Shown in pieces: positions 21,810 to 34,796 of a DNA stretch of 64,000 nucleotides. The position numbers and the translations under genes were made by a program. The notes beneath the pieces are model-generated. The model searched no databases. It saw only the letters and a list, made by a program, of their open reading frames with translations, and was not told the origin of the DNA. Position 1 is the stretch's first letter, and each line of letters starts with the position of its first letter. Source of the DNA: Arctopsyche grandis (lineage: Eukaryota; Arthropoda; Insecta; Trichoptera; Hydropsychidae); contig NC_135361.1 in assembly GCF_051622035.1 (NCBI RefSeq), positions 23,925,205 through 23,989,204 of the forward strand, written 5' to 3'.

Positions 21810-23590
21810 TCTGGATAATACATAAATAGACGCGCCCTACATCAACGATAGATTTACTACCCCATCATTATTATTCACCTGATGTAATCGGTTTTGACTA
21901 CTATCTACTCCCAAACCTCAAGCAATTTTTTGGCGGCATGCGATTTTCTTCCAATAATGAGCTGGAATTGGTGAATAAATGAATAATACAGAATAAAGGA
22001 AATGGAGCAATGTACGAAAAATGACTAAAATCCAACGATGTAACTCTGATTCTAATATATTATACAACTAATAATAATTCGAGTAATACATACATAAGTA
22101 ATTCAGCTATAATTCCATGTCTGCGCTAATATTTTGATTCCTTTATGCGTATGTATGTATAATTAACGTATGTACAGTGCCGGCTGTATTACATATACAT
22201 CTCGTTAAAGTAGCACAGTGCCACACAACCGAAAGTTATTTATAGATTTTTTTCGAGACATCCTGAAAAATCTGAACTATGAGACCCTGACATCGCAATA
22301 AAAGCACGAGGGTTTTTAAGCTTTTTTGAAGATTTTCAAACAGGAAAACTTTGTTAAATATGTTGCTGTAAAAATTACCGAAATTCAGATAGGAACAGCA
22401 TAATAATTTTTCTATGGAAAAATAGTACTTATCGAGTTAAAAAAGAAGAGAAATAATACGAAAGCGTATTTGATTTTGATTTTTTAAATGCTTTTTATTA
22501 TTACTACATTATGTTCACGATACATCTTATATCTATTTTAATAGCTACTGATCTACTGATCATTTTCTATTTTACAATTTTAATTTAATTTTGTTAGTAA
22601 TCATAGTATTATATTGTTAATATGTACAGCGTAATAAGAAAAAGAGCTCAAAAAACTATTTACAATTCTTATAAATTCTCATAATACATCTAATACATAA
22701 TAAGCGTATTTGAAAAATTCTGAAGAGTAGAAAACCGAATTAATTGTATTATATAAAAATAACTAGTTTTTCAAAATATTTCTTTATTTTATTTTTCATA
22801 CGCCCACCGTACGCCACTGCTGTGAATTTAGCATAGAAAATAAACATTATTGATATTATACGTGATATCCATTTTTTTTTATATACATATGTATGTACCA
22901 GTATTTTTAGCTACATATTTCAATACACACTTTAGAACATTTCGTAAATGTACAATGTAATCCTAATTTTATTTTACAAAATATAGCCGTCGGGAATAAA
23001 TACTTGTAAACGTGTAATTTATGGGAAACGTGTAATTTACATTTTCAAATGGTATTGGTATAAATTGAATAAATAGATATCCCAATTCAATTGGATACAT
23101 ATTTTTACTTCCGTATTGTATATACCTATATATGTATGTACAAAATTGGTTTGAGTTAAATATTTAACAATGCTAAAAATATAACATTTTAATTACAATG
23201 TATAATATGGTATAATAATTTTGTTGCATAACTAACATTTTTTCAAGATTATTTGTAATTGTCCGTTGTCATACATACATATGTGTATTCCATAATTGAT
23301 TCAATGGCAAATTCGTTGACGTTAATGAAAAAAAAATTTTCAAAGAAAAAAAATGTATTAGGCAAATTATACACTTTTTATGTCATTTATGGCAGGCCCG
23401 TATAAATTTTAATGTTTTTATCTACCGTCATCATCAAAATGTACATACATTTAAATGAAGATGACACAATCAGAAAATAATTTAAGTCGACTATCTAATG
23501 GCGCATAAACTTTTTATGCAACCTTCTAAATCTAATAATATTTGTGTATGATAGTTGATGCTATTTTGTCTGCATTAATTTGGTCAGTGA
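21810..23590. repeat. Duplicated-block tail, copy 1
   Basis: Intergenic DNA that recurs in order at 31010-32200 and, interrupted, at 40940-43420. Landmarks are ACTCCCAAACCTCAAG, GGCCCGTATAAATTT and CTAAATCTAATAATAT. No gene is seen. Copy 1 also carries a minus-strand jockey 3'UTR fragment (22488-22700). Confidence 0.8.
22488..22700 (-). mobile_element. Jockey-like LINE 3'UTR fragment (family R2)
   Basis: This is the reverse complement of the 3' end of the LINE at 59604-60115. Shared sequence includes ATCTACTGATCATTTTCTAT and ACATCTTATATCTATTTTAA. Other minus-strand copies lie at 24795-24995, 34449-34640 and 46130-46305. Confidence 0.75.
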
Positions 23591-23596
23591 CATCGT

Positions 23597-24109
23597 TTGA
23601 TCTGGCCAGTAAAAAGAAGACCGGAGCCTTCGTCCCCTAGGGCTTTGCTCCCTAGGGCTTTTCTCCCAAGGGCTTTGCTCCCTAGGGTTTTGCTCCCTAG
23701 GGCTTCGCCCCCGGCGGCGCCTTTGCCCCCGGGGACTTTGAATCCTTTGAATCGAAAAAAATCGAATCGGCGCCTATGAATCGAACGTGACGTCTACGAA
23801 TGAAATGTCTGAAAGTGTCACTGAACAGGATGAAATGTCTGAAAGTGAATTAGGCATTTCAACAAATACGGTGGAGACTACAGACAAAAATGATTTTGAT
23901 AATATAACGAATTGGCTTGGCTGGAAAAACTACAGAATAATCAAATTGAAACTATAGTTTCGAAAGGACCAATACGAGGTTTAATTCATTATCACCCAAA
24001 AGACATTGTTGGGCGATCTTTTGACAAAATATATTTCCAACGAAGAATAGCAAATGGTGAGTTAGTGGATAGAACATGGCTCGTGTATTAATCCAAATTA
24101 GATCGAGTG
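23597..24109 (+). pseudogene. Transposase relic with TTF-type zinc-finger region (hAT/ZMYM1-like) behind a GC-rich minisatellite
   Basis: Bases 23630-23735 are a GC-rich minisatellite of about 18 bp (GGGCTTTGCTCCCTA). From 23940 one frame reads KGPIRGLIHYHPKDIVGRSF, then KIYFQRRIANGELVDRTW and LVY. A stop is followed by SKLDRV. That order (GR-F, Y-R-NGE, R-WLVYS) is the N-terminal zinc-finger region of hAT-related ZMYM1-like proteins, known from many insects. It is truncated and interrupted, so not functional. The whole stretch is inserted between duplicated-block sequences. Confidence 0.55.
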
Positions 24110-24330
24110 TCCAAATAATTTTTACTACACACCAAATTGATTGTAAATTTTAATTTTAATTAACAGGCATTACCAGTGAAAATATACATATGTAGATACA
24201 AACAATAATATTTGAACTCCCAACTGCACATTGCTTCATACAATTTGGTGGAGGTTAAAAAATAAGAATATGTATATTGAAAATACATGTAAATTTTATA
24301 AATATGCAAAATTTAGTCTGTAGTGGAAAC

Positions 24331-24346
24331 TATATAAATATAAATA
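24331..24346 (+). promoter_or_regulatory. Probable TATA box of gene 3
   Basis: TATATAAATATAAATA matches gene 2 and gene 4 upstream DNA in sequence and distance to the start codon. Confidence 0.6.
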
Positions 24347-24415
24347 TTTGGACAGATACTCGTAGAGTAGTATTACAAGTTTATCCACTGCAAACACTGG
24401 ATCAAATCGATAAAT

Positions 24416-27137
24416 ATGTACGGCTCACGGGCCATAGTGATATTGTTCTCTATTTGTCTCCCTGTATATTGTAAATTATTGCGTGAGTATTGTAATATTT
24501 AACTATTTGATTATCTTACATACACAATGCGTCCATTTAAAACATGAAAAATCAAGTTTTAAGCAAATAAAATATTAAATACATAGGTTGTCAAAGGTGG
24601 GAGTTAAAGTATATTCAACATTGTTTACTTACTTTTTTTCAATCTATGTACATATGTACTAATTATTTTAGCGCCAAAATAAATTAAATGAAATTTAAGA
24701 TTAATCAAAAATAACAATAATTAAGAATTCATTATTAAATGTTTTCAATCAAGAAAGGCTAGATATTTTTTACTATTCAAATTCACCGTTTTATTTTTGA
24801 TTTGTAAATGCTTTTTATTATTACGAAATTATGTTCACAATACATCTTATATCTATTTTAATAGCTATTGATCTACTGATCATTTTCTATTTTACAATTT
24901 TATTTTATTTGGTTAGTAATCATAGTATTATATTATTCTAATGTTAATGTACAGCATAATAGGAAAAAGAGCTCAAAAACCTATTTACAATTTTTCAGTC
25001 ACTGTTTTCAATGTATGTATGTACATATACATCGGGTACATTGAAAACAGTGAATTTTGGAATTTGGAAACACCTCTAGTTGGAAACGATGTTTTGCATC
25101 ATGGGCAATCCGTAAAAAATAATATAAAAAATATTTGCACTGCCGCCAGCCCAATTAAGTTTGTGAAAATTGTGAATTTTACCGATTTTCGAAGGGTTTT
25201 TTTTTAATTTATGACCGGTTATTTTTTTTTTAATTCACCTCATCATATAAATTAAATAATTTTACATTGAAAAAGCTTCATATAGGATCTTTCGTCACAT
25301 TGCTAAGGTATGAAAAAATAACTGAAACTTTGTCTAGTAATAGCACATGGTTTTAGTTCTAAACCAGGACCCGCGCGGCGCCCCTAGGCAGATTGGTTTC
25401 AACGCCCACCCCACTTATGTAAATAATTATAAATTTTATGAAAGTTCTTGAAATTTTATGTTGAAGAAAAATATATTAAGACAAATTTTTTTATTCAAAA
25501 TAGGCACGTTGTATGAAAATGAATAAAATAAAATAAAATAAGGGTAACTATGAATAAATTCGGTAATGAAGACATTAATTTATATTCAACAATGAATTTA
25601 AGAATTTTATAGTCAGTTTCCTATTTTCCTCGTAAATTATATATTTTTACAAATTCGATTACTTCGAATAGAAAAATTCAGTTGAATATAGAATGTTTAT
25701 ATGTAAGTTCAAAGTAATCCAAATTATTTTTTCTATTTAATATTCAAAAAAAAGAAAAATGGAGACGCCTCGCAGCGTCCCTTGTCTGGAGTTTGAAGTT
25801 TCACTTAACACCTGTACCACGTTTCCCTTCATGAATTGAAACCTACTTACAAATATCATATATAACGTATGTGAAATAATTTTTAAAAGTCTCAAAAAAT
25901 AATTCATTGGAGATTTTAGCAACTATGAGTAGATAAACTTTATCCTATCCATATTGTTATATTACATACATATATTTATAAAATTATTCCAAAATTTTTG
26001 ACTCAAATAACTATCAAAAATTTCCAATAAAAATATTGGAATTCAAAAAATAGCTTTAGATAAAAAAGCAGTGAAATATTTCAGCCAAATATATTGAAAT
26101 ATGCTATCGCGATGACCCAAATCTGAATCAATGTCTGACTAAGGAGGCCAACAGAGTCTTGAAGCAATTTTGCAAGGGGATTCCAGAATTTGGAATTGTA
26201 TCGACCGATCCTTTCGCACTTGGTGCCGTCGATGTAATACCTGAAAAGTCGACTACTCTGAATCTGAAACAGACAAATGTAATCTTGAAAGGATTAAGGA
26301 ATTCCAAAGTCATCGATCTGCAGTAAGATTCCTGATTTATGATTAGCGTAAATAATGATGTGGTAAAAAGATGAGATATGTATATCCATACAATTTTCGA
26401 TTTTATATTTAAATTTCAGGATTGATCCATATAAAAAAACTGGATATATCCATCTCAATGTAAATTTAACGATGAAATCTAATTATGTCGTTGGCGGACG
26501 CCTCTTGCTGTTCTCAATTAATGGAAATGGCGATTTTTTTTATAAAATTAAGTAAGTCTTATATAAAAACAATTTAACTACTATACAAAGAAAATTTTTA
26601 TAATATAGGTAAAAATACGTGATAATATTTTCAATTATATATTACAAAAAAAAATATTGTAATAAAATGGAACGTGCATTCAAAGAATGATAATTTTCGT
26701 ATGTATATTATTGATGAAAACATTTTCAATATACAAGTTGTTTTATAACTTTAGCTGACTTTGGCATTCGTATAAATTGGAATTGGGACACTTTCATTGG
26801 CAAAGATCAAAAAGAATATGCTCGATTCAATAACTTCACTAGCAAATATGACTACGGTGATGTCAAATTAAAAATGAATGGGTTATTCAACAACGATAAA
26901 GTTTTAGGTATGGTTTTTAACTTTTGAAACACGTTTAATGTGATTCAAAATAGTTTAACTTTATTACCTTAAATTTCAGGTGACGCTATGAATAATTTAC
27001 TGAATGAAAATTCTAGAGAAGTCATGAGCGAATTGGGAGGGCCTATTGTTAACCTTGTTATCAAACGAATTGTGAAAGTCATCAACACATTATTTTCTAA
27101 CGTTCCATATGACGAACTACTACCACTCCCTTCTTAA
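24416..27137 (+). pseudogene. Takeout/JHBP-domain gene 3, frameshifted in exon 3
   Basis: A close copy of gene 2. Exons are 24416-24482, 26085-26322, 26420-26551, 26755-26907 and 26980-27137. Every splice site is intact. The end of exon 3 has eight T after GGCGA, where genes 2 and 4 have seven. Exon 3 is therefore 132 bases instead of 131. Splicing to exon 4 then gives AAC TGA, a stop at the start of exon 4, losing about 100 residues. Ignoring this, the frame is open to LLPLPS and TAA. Exons 4 and 5 look otherwise conserved, so the loss is recent, or the T8 run is an assembly or homopolymer error. A 652-bp transposon sits between the stop codon and AATAAA (27871). Confidence 0.8.
24795..24995 (-). 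mobile_element. Jockey-like LINE 3'UTR fragment (R2) in gene 3 intron 1
   Basis: Same family and strand as 22488-22700. It lies in the first intron of gene 3 and contains ATCTACTGATCATTTTCTAT. Confidence 0.75.
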
Positions 27138-27205
27138 TAAATGTGAATTTTGCTACATCATGTTTACTGTATCAATCCTGCTTAAATCTGTAACTATGCA
27201 CATAT

Positions 27206-27857
27206 AAAGGCCTCAGGGCAAGATAGTGTCAAACCCTCATTTTGGTAGTTTTGAGATAAATCAATTTTAAACTTTGTTCAAATCAATAAATCAAAACACG
27301 TACTTTTTTTTAATACTTTTTATTTTTATTTGCTTTAATGACATATCCTTAATAATACCTGTAACAAAAAAATATCAAAACATTAATATATTAAACATAA
27401 AATGAAAAAATAAAATGGTGCATATCAAAAATTGTAGGTTGACACTATATTCCAAACCTAACCTCACAAATCTTTTGTTTAAATATTGGAGAATATAGTG
27501 TCAAGCTACATACCTCAATTTCACTTCCTGCGGAGTTACAAGACATCGGAACATAATCTGGATCAAGTACAGAATCATTAGAATCCTCAGCAATACTGAT
27601 GTTATCACAATCAAGTCTTCTTTCGGCACCGTCAAACATTTCGTCACATACTTATTGAGGTTGACACTTTGTTGTCACAAGTTATTCATAAAACATGAAT
27701 TCCGTAAAAAAAATGCACAAGGGCAATAAAGTCATCTATTGGTCAAAAATGAAATGTGTTTGGATCAAAATATAGCTTATGATTAATTTACATATATGGC
27801 ATACTCAGTTCAATTTTGACCAAAATGAGGGTTGGCACGCTCTTGCCCCGAGGCCTT
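27206..27857. mobile_element. Non-autonomous DNA transposon, 652 bp, in gene 3 3' flank
   Basis: The ends are about 40-bp inverted repeats (AAGGCCTCAGGGCAAGA and, reversed, AAGGCCTCGGGGCAAGA). CATAT is duplicated at 27201-27205 and 27858-27862. Genes 2 and 4 have the uninterrupted site, so insertion postdates the duplication. A minus-strand open frame at 27445-27639 contains DSVLDPDYVP and may be a transposase leftover. The family is not recognised; a 5-bp duplication is not the piggyBac TTAA. Confidence 0.85.
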
Positions 27858-28871
27858 CATATGTAAAAGGAATAAAACATTATGAGATTATAAGTGATTT
27901 ATTACATAACCCTTAATAAACTTAGACATTGTTCAAAATAAATATTACTTAATTAAAAAACAATACATCATAAAGAAAAAAAATCATTTTTTGGTAGCAT
28001 CTAAATGAATGGTTATCAAAATCTGACTAATGAAAAGTAGGCGTACATTTTTTAGAAATACATATGTATGTATATTCATTTACTTCATTAATATCTATTC
28101 ACTGTATTAATACATTATGTATGTATGTATGTACATACGTATACTGTCAACGGGAATATGAAGGCTTAAAAACATTTTAATGATATATTTATAATTTTGC
28201 AACTAATATGTATATTAAAATTAATATTCTGTATATTAATCACTAAATGAATTATTAATAATTTTTTCACAAATTCAATTGTTTCGGCATTAAATTATAG
28301 ATGTCAGTAGTATTTATGTATTTAAATATTAATCATTTGTCTTGTGAACACGTGTGAAATAAGAAAACGTATAAAACTTTAACTATCTAAATGTATTTCG
28401 ATATAAAAAGGATGTAATTGAAAGTACCTTAGCGAAACTTATTGCTCAAAAAAATATAATATTCAACGCTGTTAAAATTTTTGACCATAACCTACTTTAG
28501 TCGATAAAAAATCTCTGGATTTGATTTTGAGTATTCTTAATTAGTCAAGGAATCATAGGGAATTTCATATTTGTATATTCTCTGAATGTAACTACATTTA
28601 ATATTAGCTATCGCTTGCTAAATTTAAACAAAACGCAAACTAATAGATACTTTTCCAATGAGATTTGATTAATTTAAAAAATAAAACGACTGATTTGTAA
28701 CCACCGATGAAACTTTGATCCAACACCACAAATGAAAAAGAAAATAACGTTAAAAACAATGGAACAACGGAACGTTAAAAACAATGAGCCAAGAAAGAAT
28801 TAGAATTTTTAACTTTTTGGATCAACTGAAAAAAAAATTACGAAAAAAGAAAAAAATAATTTGTCATTTGG

Positions 28872-28980
28872 ATAATACATAAATACACGTGACCCAAATC
28901 AAAGTTTAACAAAGCTACTACCCCATGGGGTAGTAGCTTTGTTAAACCTTTGATTTGGATCACGTGTATTTATGTATTCT
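28872..28980. repeat. Near-perfect palindrome, 54-bp arms
   Basis: It is centred on CCCCATGGGG at 28925/28926. The arms match with one bulge and one mismatch through ACACGTG and ATAAATACA. The sister blocks at 21820 and 40940 have only one arm, so this is a local inverted duplication specific to this copy. Confidence 0.8.
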
Positions 28981-29235
28981 CCAAACCTCGACAAATCTTG
29001 CCATCTTTTTTCCAATATTAATCTGGAATTAGTGACCTTGAAGAATACAGAATAATACAAAAGGAGTAATGCACGAAAAATTACCAAAATCTAACGTTGT
29101 AACTCTGATTATATTATATTATACAACCTTGATTGCTATTCAACAAAAATATTATAGTAATTCGAGTAATACATATGTGCATAAATAATTCAGCCATAAT
29201 TCCGCGTCTGCGGTAATATTTTGAATATTTTAAGG
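28981..29235. repeat. Extra copy of block-tail DNA
   Basis: CCAATATTAATCTGG, TTGTAACTCTGATTATATTA and CAGCCATAATTCCGCG repeat what is seen again at 31070-31290. The tail is therefore partly duplicated within copy 2. Confidence 0.65.
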
Positions 29236-29640
29236 TATGTTCATACCGGTGACCGGAAAAGTGGCCCAAGCCAGGTACGCACCCTCGATAGGTCCCCTAT
29301 TGTGAACGCACTGTAGCAAAACTCGCCTAAGTGAGATACACTTAGAGGGGATAGCACCAGTGGAATACGAGACCTTTGGGCATCCCACTAATGGTAGAAA
29401 TTTCAACTTAAATACAATAGCACTAGCCGACATTTTTACCTAAGGCAAATATGAACACGTGAATTTTTTTTTCAAAAGTAAAATATCGCTTTCTCGTCAC
29501 TAGTTTGAGATGTTTATAGTTAGCCGAATATTTTTATGCTAGGATACTATAATATTAACATACTTAATACTTTTTTTATATTTGTTATTAGATTTTAAAT
29601 TCAAGTTGTTTTTCAATTTTGTATTTTAAACAACAATTAG
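29236..29640. other. Unassigned insertion, GC-richer
   Basis: A moderately GC-rich segment absent from the sister blocks. It starts near GGTATGTTCATACCGGTGAC. Its far side contains ACCTAAGGCAAATATGAACA, a weak inverted match to the start, so it may be a degraded DNA transposon. No coding sequence is recognised. Confidence 0.4.
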
Positions 29641-30255
29641 TGGTGAAATAAATATCAGTCAAATATCATCTTATCATGTCCCGCCTTTAGGAGGGTGGGG
29701 CTGACCAAGGCTCTGGTCCAGTAGCTCGGCATTTGGGGTGTCTGGGAAGTACCCAGACTGATTAAAATATATCACGTTAGAGTTCGATTATTTTTGATTT
29801 TTCTTGTTGATTTCTCAGTGGTGCATTTTTTTATACTTGCTATGACCTACAATTGTTCATCGTACGCCGATCCATTTTCTTTTGTTCGCAAAAGCTTATC
29901 TGAAGACAGATCTTTAAGGATGCAAACGCATTCTAGGTCAATTGTGAAGTTTCACATAATTCAATCACAGCTGATTTCATTCGTGTTAGACAAACTTTAT
30001 TTTAATTTAAATATGAATGTCCAAAGATTTAAAAATAAACGAAACTTATAATTGTACATTTAACAGTATTGTTTACATTTAAAAGTATTGATTGTGTTTA
30101 AATGTTGTTTTTTTTATCTTATTTTTTGCTTTTGCTTTTTGTTCTATCTATTTATTTTTTGTTTTTCTCCCCCTCTTGTTTAATTATCTAGGCCATTGTG
30201 GCGCATTAGGTTCTTCCTGTAATGCCACAATGGTCCAACACTTTTAAATAAATAT
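29640..30255 (+). mobile_element. LINE 3' fragment with terminal hairpin
   Basis: It ends with CCATTGTGGC and GCCACAATGG (30193-30233) and an AAATAAATA tail, the same 3' end as the nested LINE at 20691. An open frame at 29794-30051 contains YADPFSFVRKSLSEDRSLRM, which resembles the end of such ORF2 proteins; this is less certain. Confidence 0.65.
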
Positions 30256-31001
30256 ATAATGATTTCTCAAGTGAATGTGAATTAGCAAAATCATGATCGT
30301 TTTTTATGATGTTTAAAACTGAAAGCATATCCTCATATTGATCGTGAACTACTTCCACTGCTTCCGATTTTAAACACTATCTCGTATCCGAATGTTTTTT
30401 CAAGCTAATTATAATCAACGATGATATTTTTTCCCATATATTAATAGACGATGAAAAAAAATTAAAAAGAGCTTGTTAGGTTCCAAAAATTTATTTTTCA
30501 ATCGTTCGGTCAATTTCTCAGAACTCAAAAGTATTAAAAGTAAAACATGCATAACGCCGCCTCGAACAAAACACATGATTGAAACATACTATGTACGTAC
30601 ATATGTATGTATATACAAATGGATATTTCAAAAACACATCGAATTCATCTTAAATTTAAATTTTTTTAATATTACAAACACAAAAATGAAATAGATGAGG
30701 GGAGCCTTCGACGCCCCTCGCATCGTGCGCCTTGACACTTGCCCATTTGCCATGGCCTTGGTACGGCTCTGGTGATGATTAAACACGTTATATACATATA
30801 AAACACGTATTTATCATTTTATCGCATTGGTCATTTGTCTAGAGCTCCTTAAAAACGACTAATGTAATTAACTAAAAATATATATACAAAATCCTGCATG
30901 GTCTAAAACGAAAGGACTCAGTGAAATTCCATGGTGAAGTTGATATGGGGGGGGAGACAATTGTTATACCGCACCAGATGACACCGACCCTAGCGACGCC
31001 A
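30256..31001. other. Insertion DNA without a recognised gene
   Basis: This stretch is not shared with the sister blocks. A GC-richer patch at 30700-30780 cannot be assigned. The right end reads CTAGCGACGCCACTG, resembling the terminus of hAT elements, and the sister block sequence resumes right after it. Confidence 0.4.
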
Positions 31002-32200
31002 CTGTTATTATTCACCTGATGTAATCGGGTTTGACTACTATATACTCCCAAACCTCAAGCAATTCTTTGGTAGCATGCGATTTTCTTCCAATAATAAGCT
31101 AGAATGGATAACCTTGCAGAATACATAATAAAGGAAAAAGAGTAATGTAAGAAAAATTACCAAAATCCAACGTTGTAACTCTGATTCTATTATATTATAC
31201 AACCTTGATTGCTATTCAACAAACATATAGTAGTAATTCGAGTAATACCATAAGTAATTCAGCCATAATTCCGCGCTAATCTTTTGAATACGTTATACGT
31301 ATGCATAATTTTCGTATGTACATACATATACATATATTTAAATCAAGTCAACAGACTACACATCCATATTATTTTGTACTGTGAGAAAAAAACACGCTAA
31401 ACCATTAATTGGTATTATCGCTATTATTGATATGATACATATTGTCTAATTTATTTTTTTTAATATATGTACCAGTATTTTTAGCTACATATTTCAATAC
31501 AAACTTTAGAACATTTCGTAATTTTATTTTACAAAATCTAACGGTCGGGAATAAAGACTTCATTTTGGGAAACATGTAATTTACATTTTCAAATGGTATT
31601 GTTATAAATTGAATAAATAGATATCCCAATTCAATTCGATACATATTTTTACTTCCGTATTGTATGTATATGTACATAATTGGTTTGTGGTAAACATTTA
31701 ACAATGTTTACAGCATTTTATTGCATTTTAAAATTATTACATTTTTACTTACAATGTATATAATATATGGTATAGTAATTTTATTACATTATTAACATAC
31801 ATATTTGCAAGATTATTCGGTATGTTAATTTGCATTGTCATACATACATACATATGTGTATTCAATAATTGATTCAATGTTAAATTCAATTGTCAGATCT
31901 TTGACGTTAATAAAAAACAAAAATTTCAAAGAAAAACGATATATTAGGAAAACTATACACTTTTTATGTCATTTATGACAGGCCCGTATAAATTTAATTG
32001 TTTTTATATACCGTCATCATCAATAATACCTACATATGTACATTTAAATAAAGATGATAAAAACAAAAAATAATTTTAGTCGACTATTTAATGCTGCCTA
32101 ACTTGTTCAAACTACAACCTCCTAAATCTAATAATATTTATGTATGATGCTGTTATGCCTGCATTATTTGGTCAGTGATAACGCTTGATTTGGCTAGACT
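31002..32200. repeat. Duplicated-block tail, copy 2
   Basis: It follows the order of 21870-23590: TTATTATTCACCTGATGTAA, then GGCCCGTATAAATTT and CTCCTAAATCTAATAATATT. No gene is seen. Confidence 0.8.
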
Positions 32201-32365
32201 GTTTGAATATCTACTACGGTCACTATTGTTTGGCAAAATATGTAAATGTACATACATATGTACATATATATGCAAATGCAGTTTAGTGACCGTTCATTTT
32301 TATCTATATATTACACTTTCTCCGACGAAAGGGTCTCTTGGACTGTATTCGTCGGGGGGTGGTGG

Positions 32366-32420
32366 CCTCATGTTGAGGGCTTTAAGGGTCAAATTCCGTG
32401 ACATTTAAAGCGGGCTTAGA
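32366..32420 (+). repeat. Short repeat shared with 53383-53448
   Basis: GGGGGTGGTGGCCTC, TGTTGAG, GCTTTAAGGGTC and TTTAAAGCGGGCTT occur in both places. The family is unknown. Confidence 0.6.
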
Positions 32421-32429
32421 TATATTACA

Positions 32430-33215
32430 CTATTAGCACCAAATTTTGGACTGAGCAAATTAAATTGTTGCCCTTTTAAACTTACTGCTTAATTTGCATG
32501 GTGCTTACAATATTACTACTACATATTTTCAATTTTTCATACATATTATGTAACTGTTTGCATTTTTATTTTCGAAAAATTGTATATGTTGTATCTTGTT
32601 ATACATATATAAATATTCTATATACATAAATGTATGTATGTATGTACATAGATAAGCAATTTCATGGAATCAAATAGAATATGGTTATGTTCTCACAGTA
32701 AAAAAGTAAAAAGAACGAATATTTGGTGATCGAGTCCTAAAATTTTAGAAAATGCTGTTCTAAATTACGTATTCGGTAATTACTGGTGTAGGTTCGGGTA
32801 TTAGGTTGTGACGGAAAATATTAAGCAGATTGTTTTTGAAATGATCAAGGTAACTACAGCGGAAGTTATACAAATGCATATAAATACAAAAAAAATGGCC
32901 TGCTCGTTAGTTCAAACTTATCCATCGACACAGAATATTATAAGTTGGAATATATTCACGATCGATCATAATGTACAACTCACGAGCCATAAACATATTT
33001 TTTGTCACATTATTTGCCATCTGTCTTCCCGTATATTGTAAAGTATTGCGTAAGTATTATCAGATCTGACTATACATACATATATAGTTTTCATATTCCT
33101 CTTAATGAAAATAGATAACAAAATATTTTTTTATTATATTTAAACAGCCTTTATAATTCAAAATATTGAAACATATTATTTTAACAACTAAATATACAAA
33201 CAAAATCAAATGAAA
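32430..33215 (+). repeat. Segment duplicated from the gene 5 promoter, exon 1 and intron 1
   Basis: It matches 44130-45435 piecewise, with a SINE and other DNA inserted in the latter. It includes the TATA box (32879-32886), the first exon and about 165 bp of intron 1. Confidence 0.75.
32971..33049 (+). pseudogene. Orphan first exon of a takeout gene
   Basis: ATG followed by YNSRAINIFFVTLFAICLPV, YCKVL and a GTAAGT donor. It is nearly identical to exon 1 of gene 5 (45190-45268), with the same phase. No exon 2 follows before gene 4 exon 1 at 34896. It may be a relic of a partly duplicated gene. Its donor phase also fits the gene 4 exon 2 acceptor at 38796, so it could serve as an alternative first exon for gene 4. 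Confidence 0.8.
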
Positions 33216-33229
33216 AATTCATCGATATA

Positions 33230-33850
<621 letters not shown>

Positions 33851-33939
33851 TTTTCCGACAAATTCGTTTAGTTCGTTTAATTTATCGAGGTAAGCTAGTT
33901 ATCAATAGAATTTTTGTTATCAATCCACAAGAATAGTCA

Positions 33940-34437
33940 AAATATGATTTTGCTCGCAATTTTACCGATTTAAAATTCAGCACACTACCAATTAACCCTT
34001 TTAAGCCAAAACAAAAAATAGTGTGGCCAGAACATTGTCCCAATAAACATGTTTCAATAGAAAATATTCAATATAAAATAGTATTAACAGTGGGAAAAAA
34101 TCCCAAGTGAAAATACGTACTTTTGATTTGAACTGGACGACTACTTAGAGAGATTTGAAAGCTTAAAAGTACTACAAATGAAAGATAAAATACGCGACTA
34201 TAGATTGGAATATTCATTTGTAATAATAAATTGACAGATTTTGAGAAATCGACCGAACAACACCAAGGTATAGAAAAATCGCGCAATTTAAAAAACACAT
34301 ACATACATATACATATCTCCGAATCTCGAGCAAATCAACATTTTTTATTACCAGACTCATGTTCACTGGGCATAGATCTATAAGAAAAGTCATATCTCGT
34401 CTCTGAACTAATAAATAGTCGTCATTTGATGAACAGT
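33940..34437 (-). repeat. Interspersed repeat R3, copy 2
   Basis: The reverse complement of 3836-4335 over almost its full length, for example GTTTCAATAGAAAA and TCTATAAGAAAAGTCATATC. Confidence 0.75.
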
Positions 34438-34448
34438 GCTATTTGATT

Positions 34449-34640
34449 TTTAAATGCTTTTTATTATTACGAAATTATGTTCACAATACATCTTATATCT
34501 ATTTTAATAGCTACTGATCTACTGATCATTTTCTATTTTACAATTTTATTTTATTTGGTTAGTAATCATAGTATTATATTATTATAATGTTAATCTACAG
34601 CATAATAGGAAAAATAGCTCAAAAACCTATTTACAATCCT
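34449..34640 (-). mobile_element. Jockey-like LINE 3'UTR fragment (R2)
   Basis: Same family and strand as 24795-24995. It lies directly upstream of the gene 4 promoter. Confidence 0.75.
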
Positions 34641-34796
34641 TATAAACAGTGTTATCAATAACGATATACATATGTACAAACGGTATTTTTTTAACTCTTA
34701 ACTGCGCATTTCTTCATACAATTTGGTGGAAGTTTAAAATTAAGAATATACTGTATTAAATTTAAAAATATGCAAGGTTTTATCTGTAGTGGAAAC

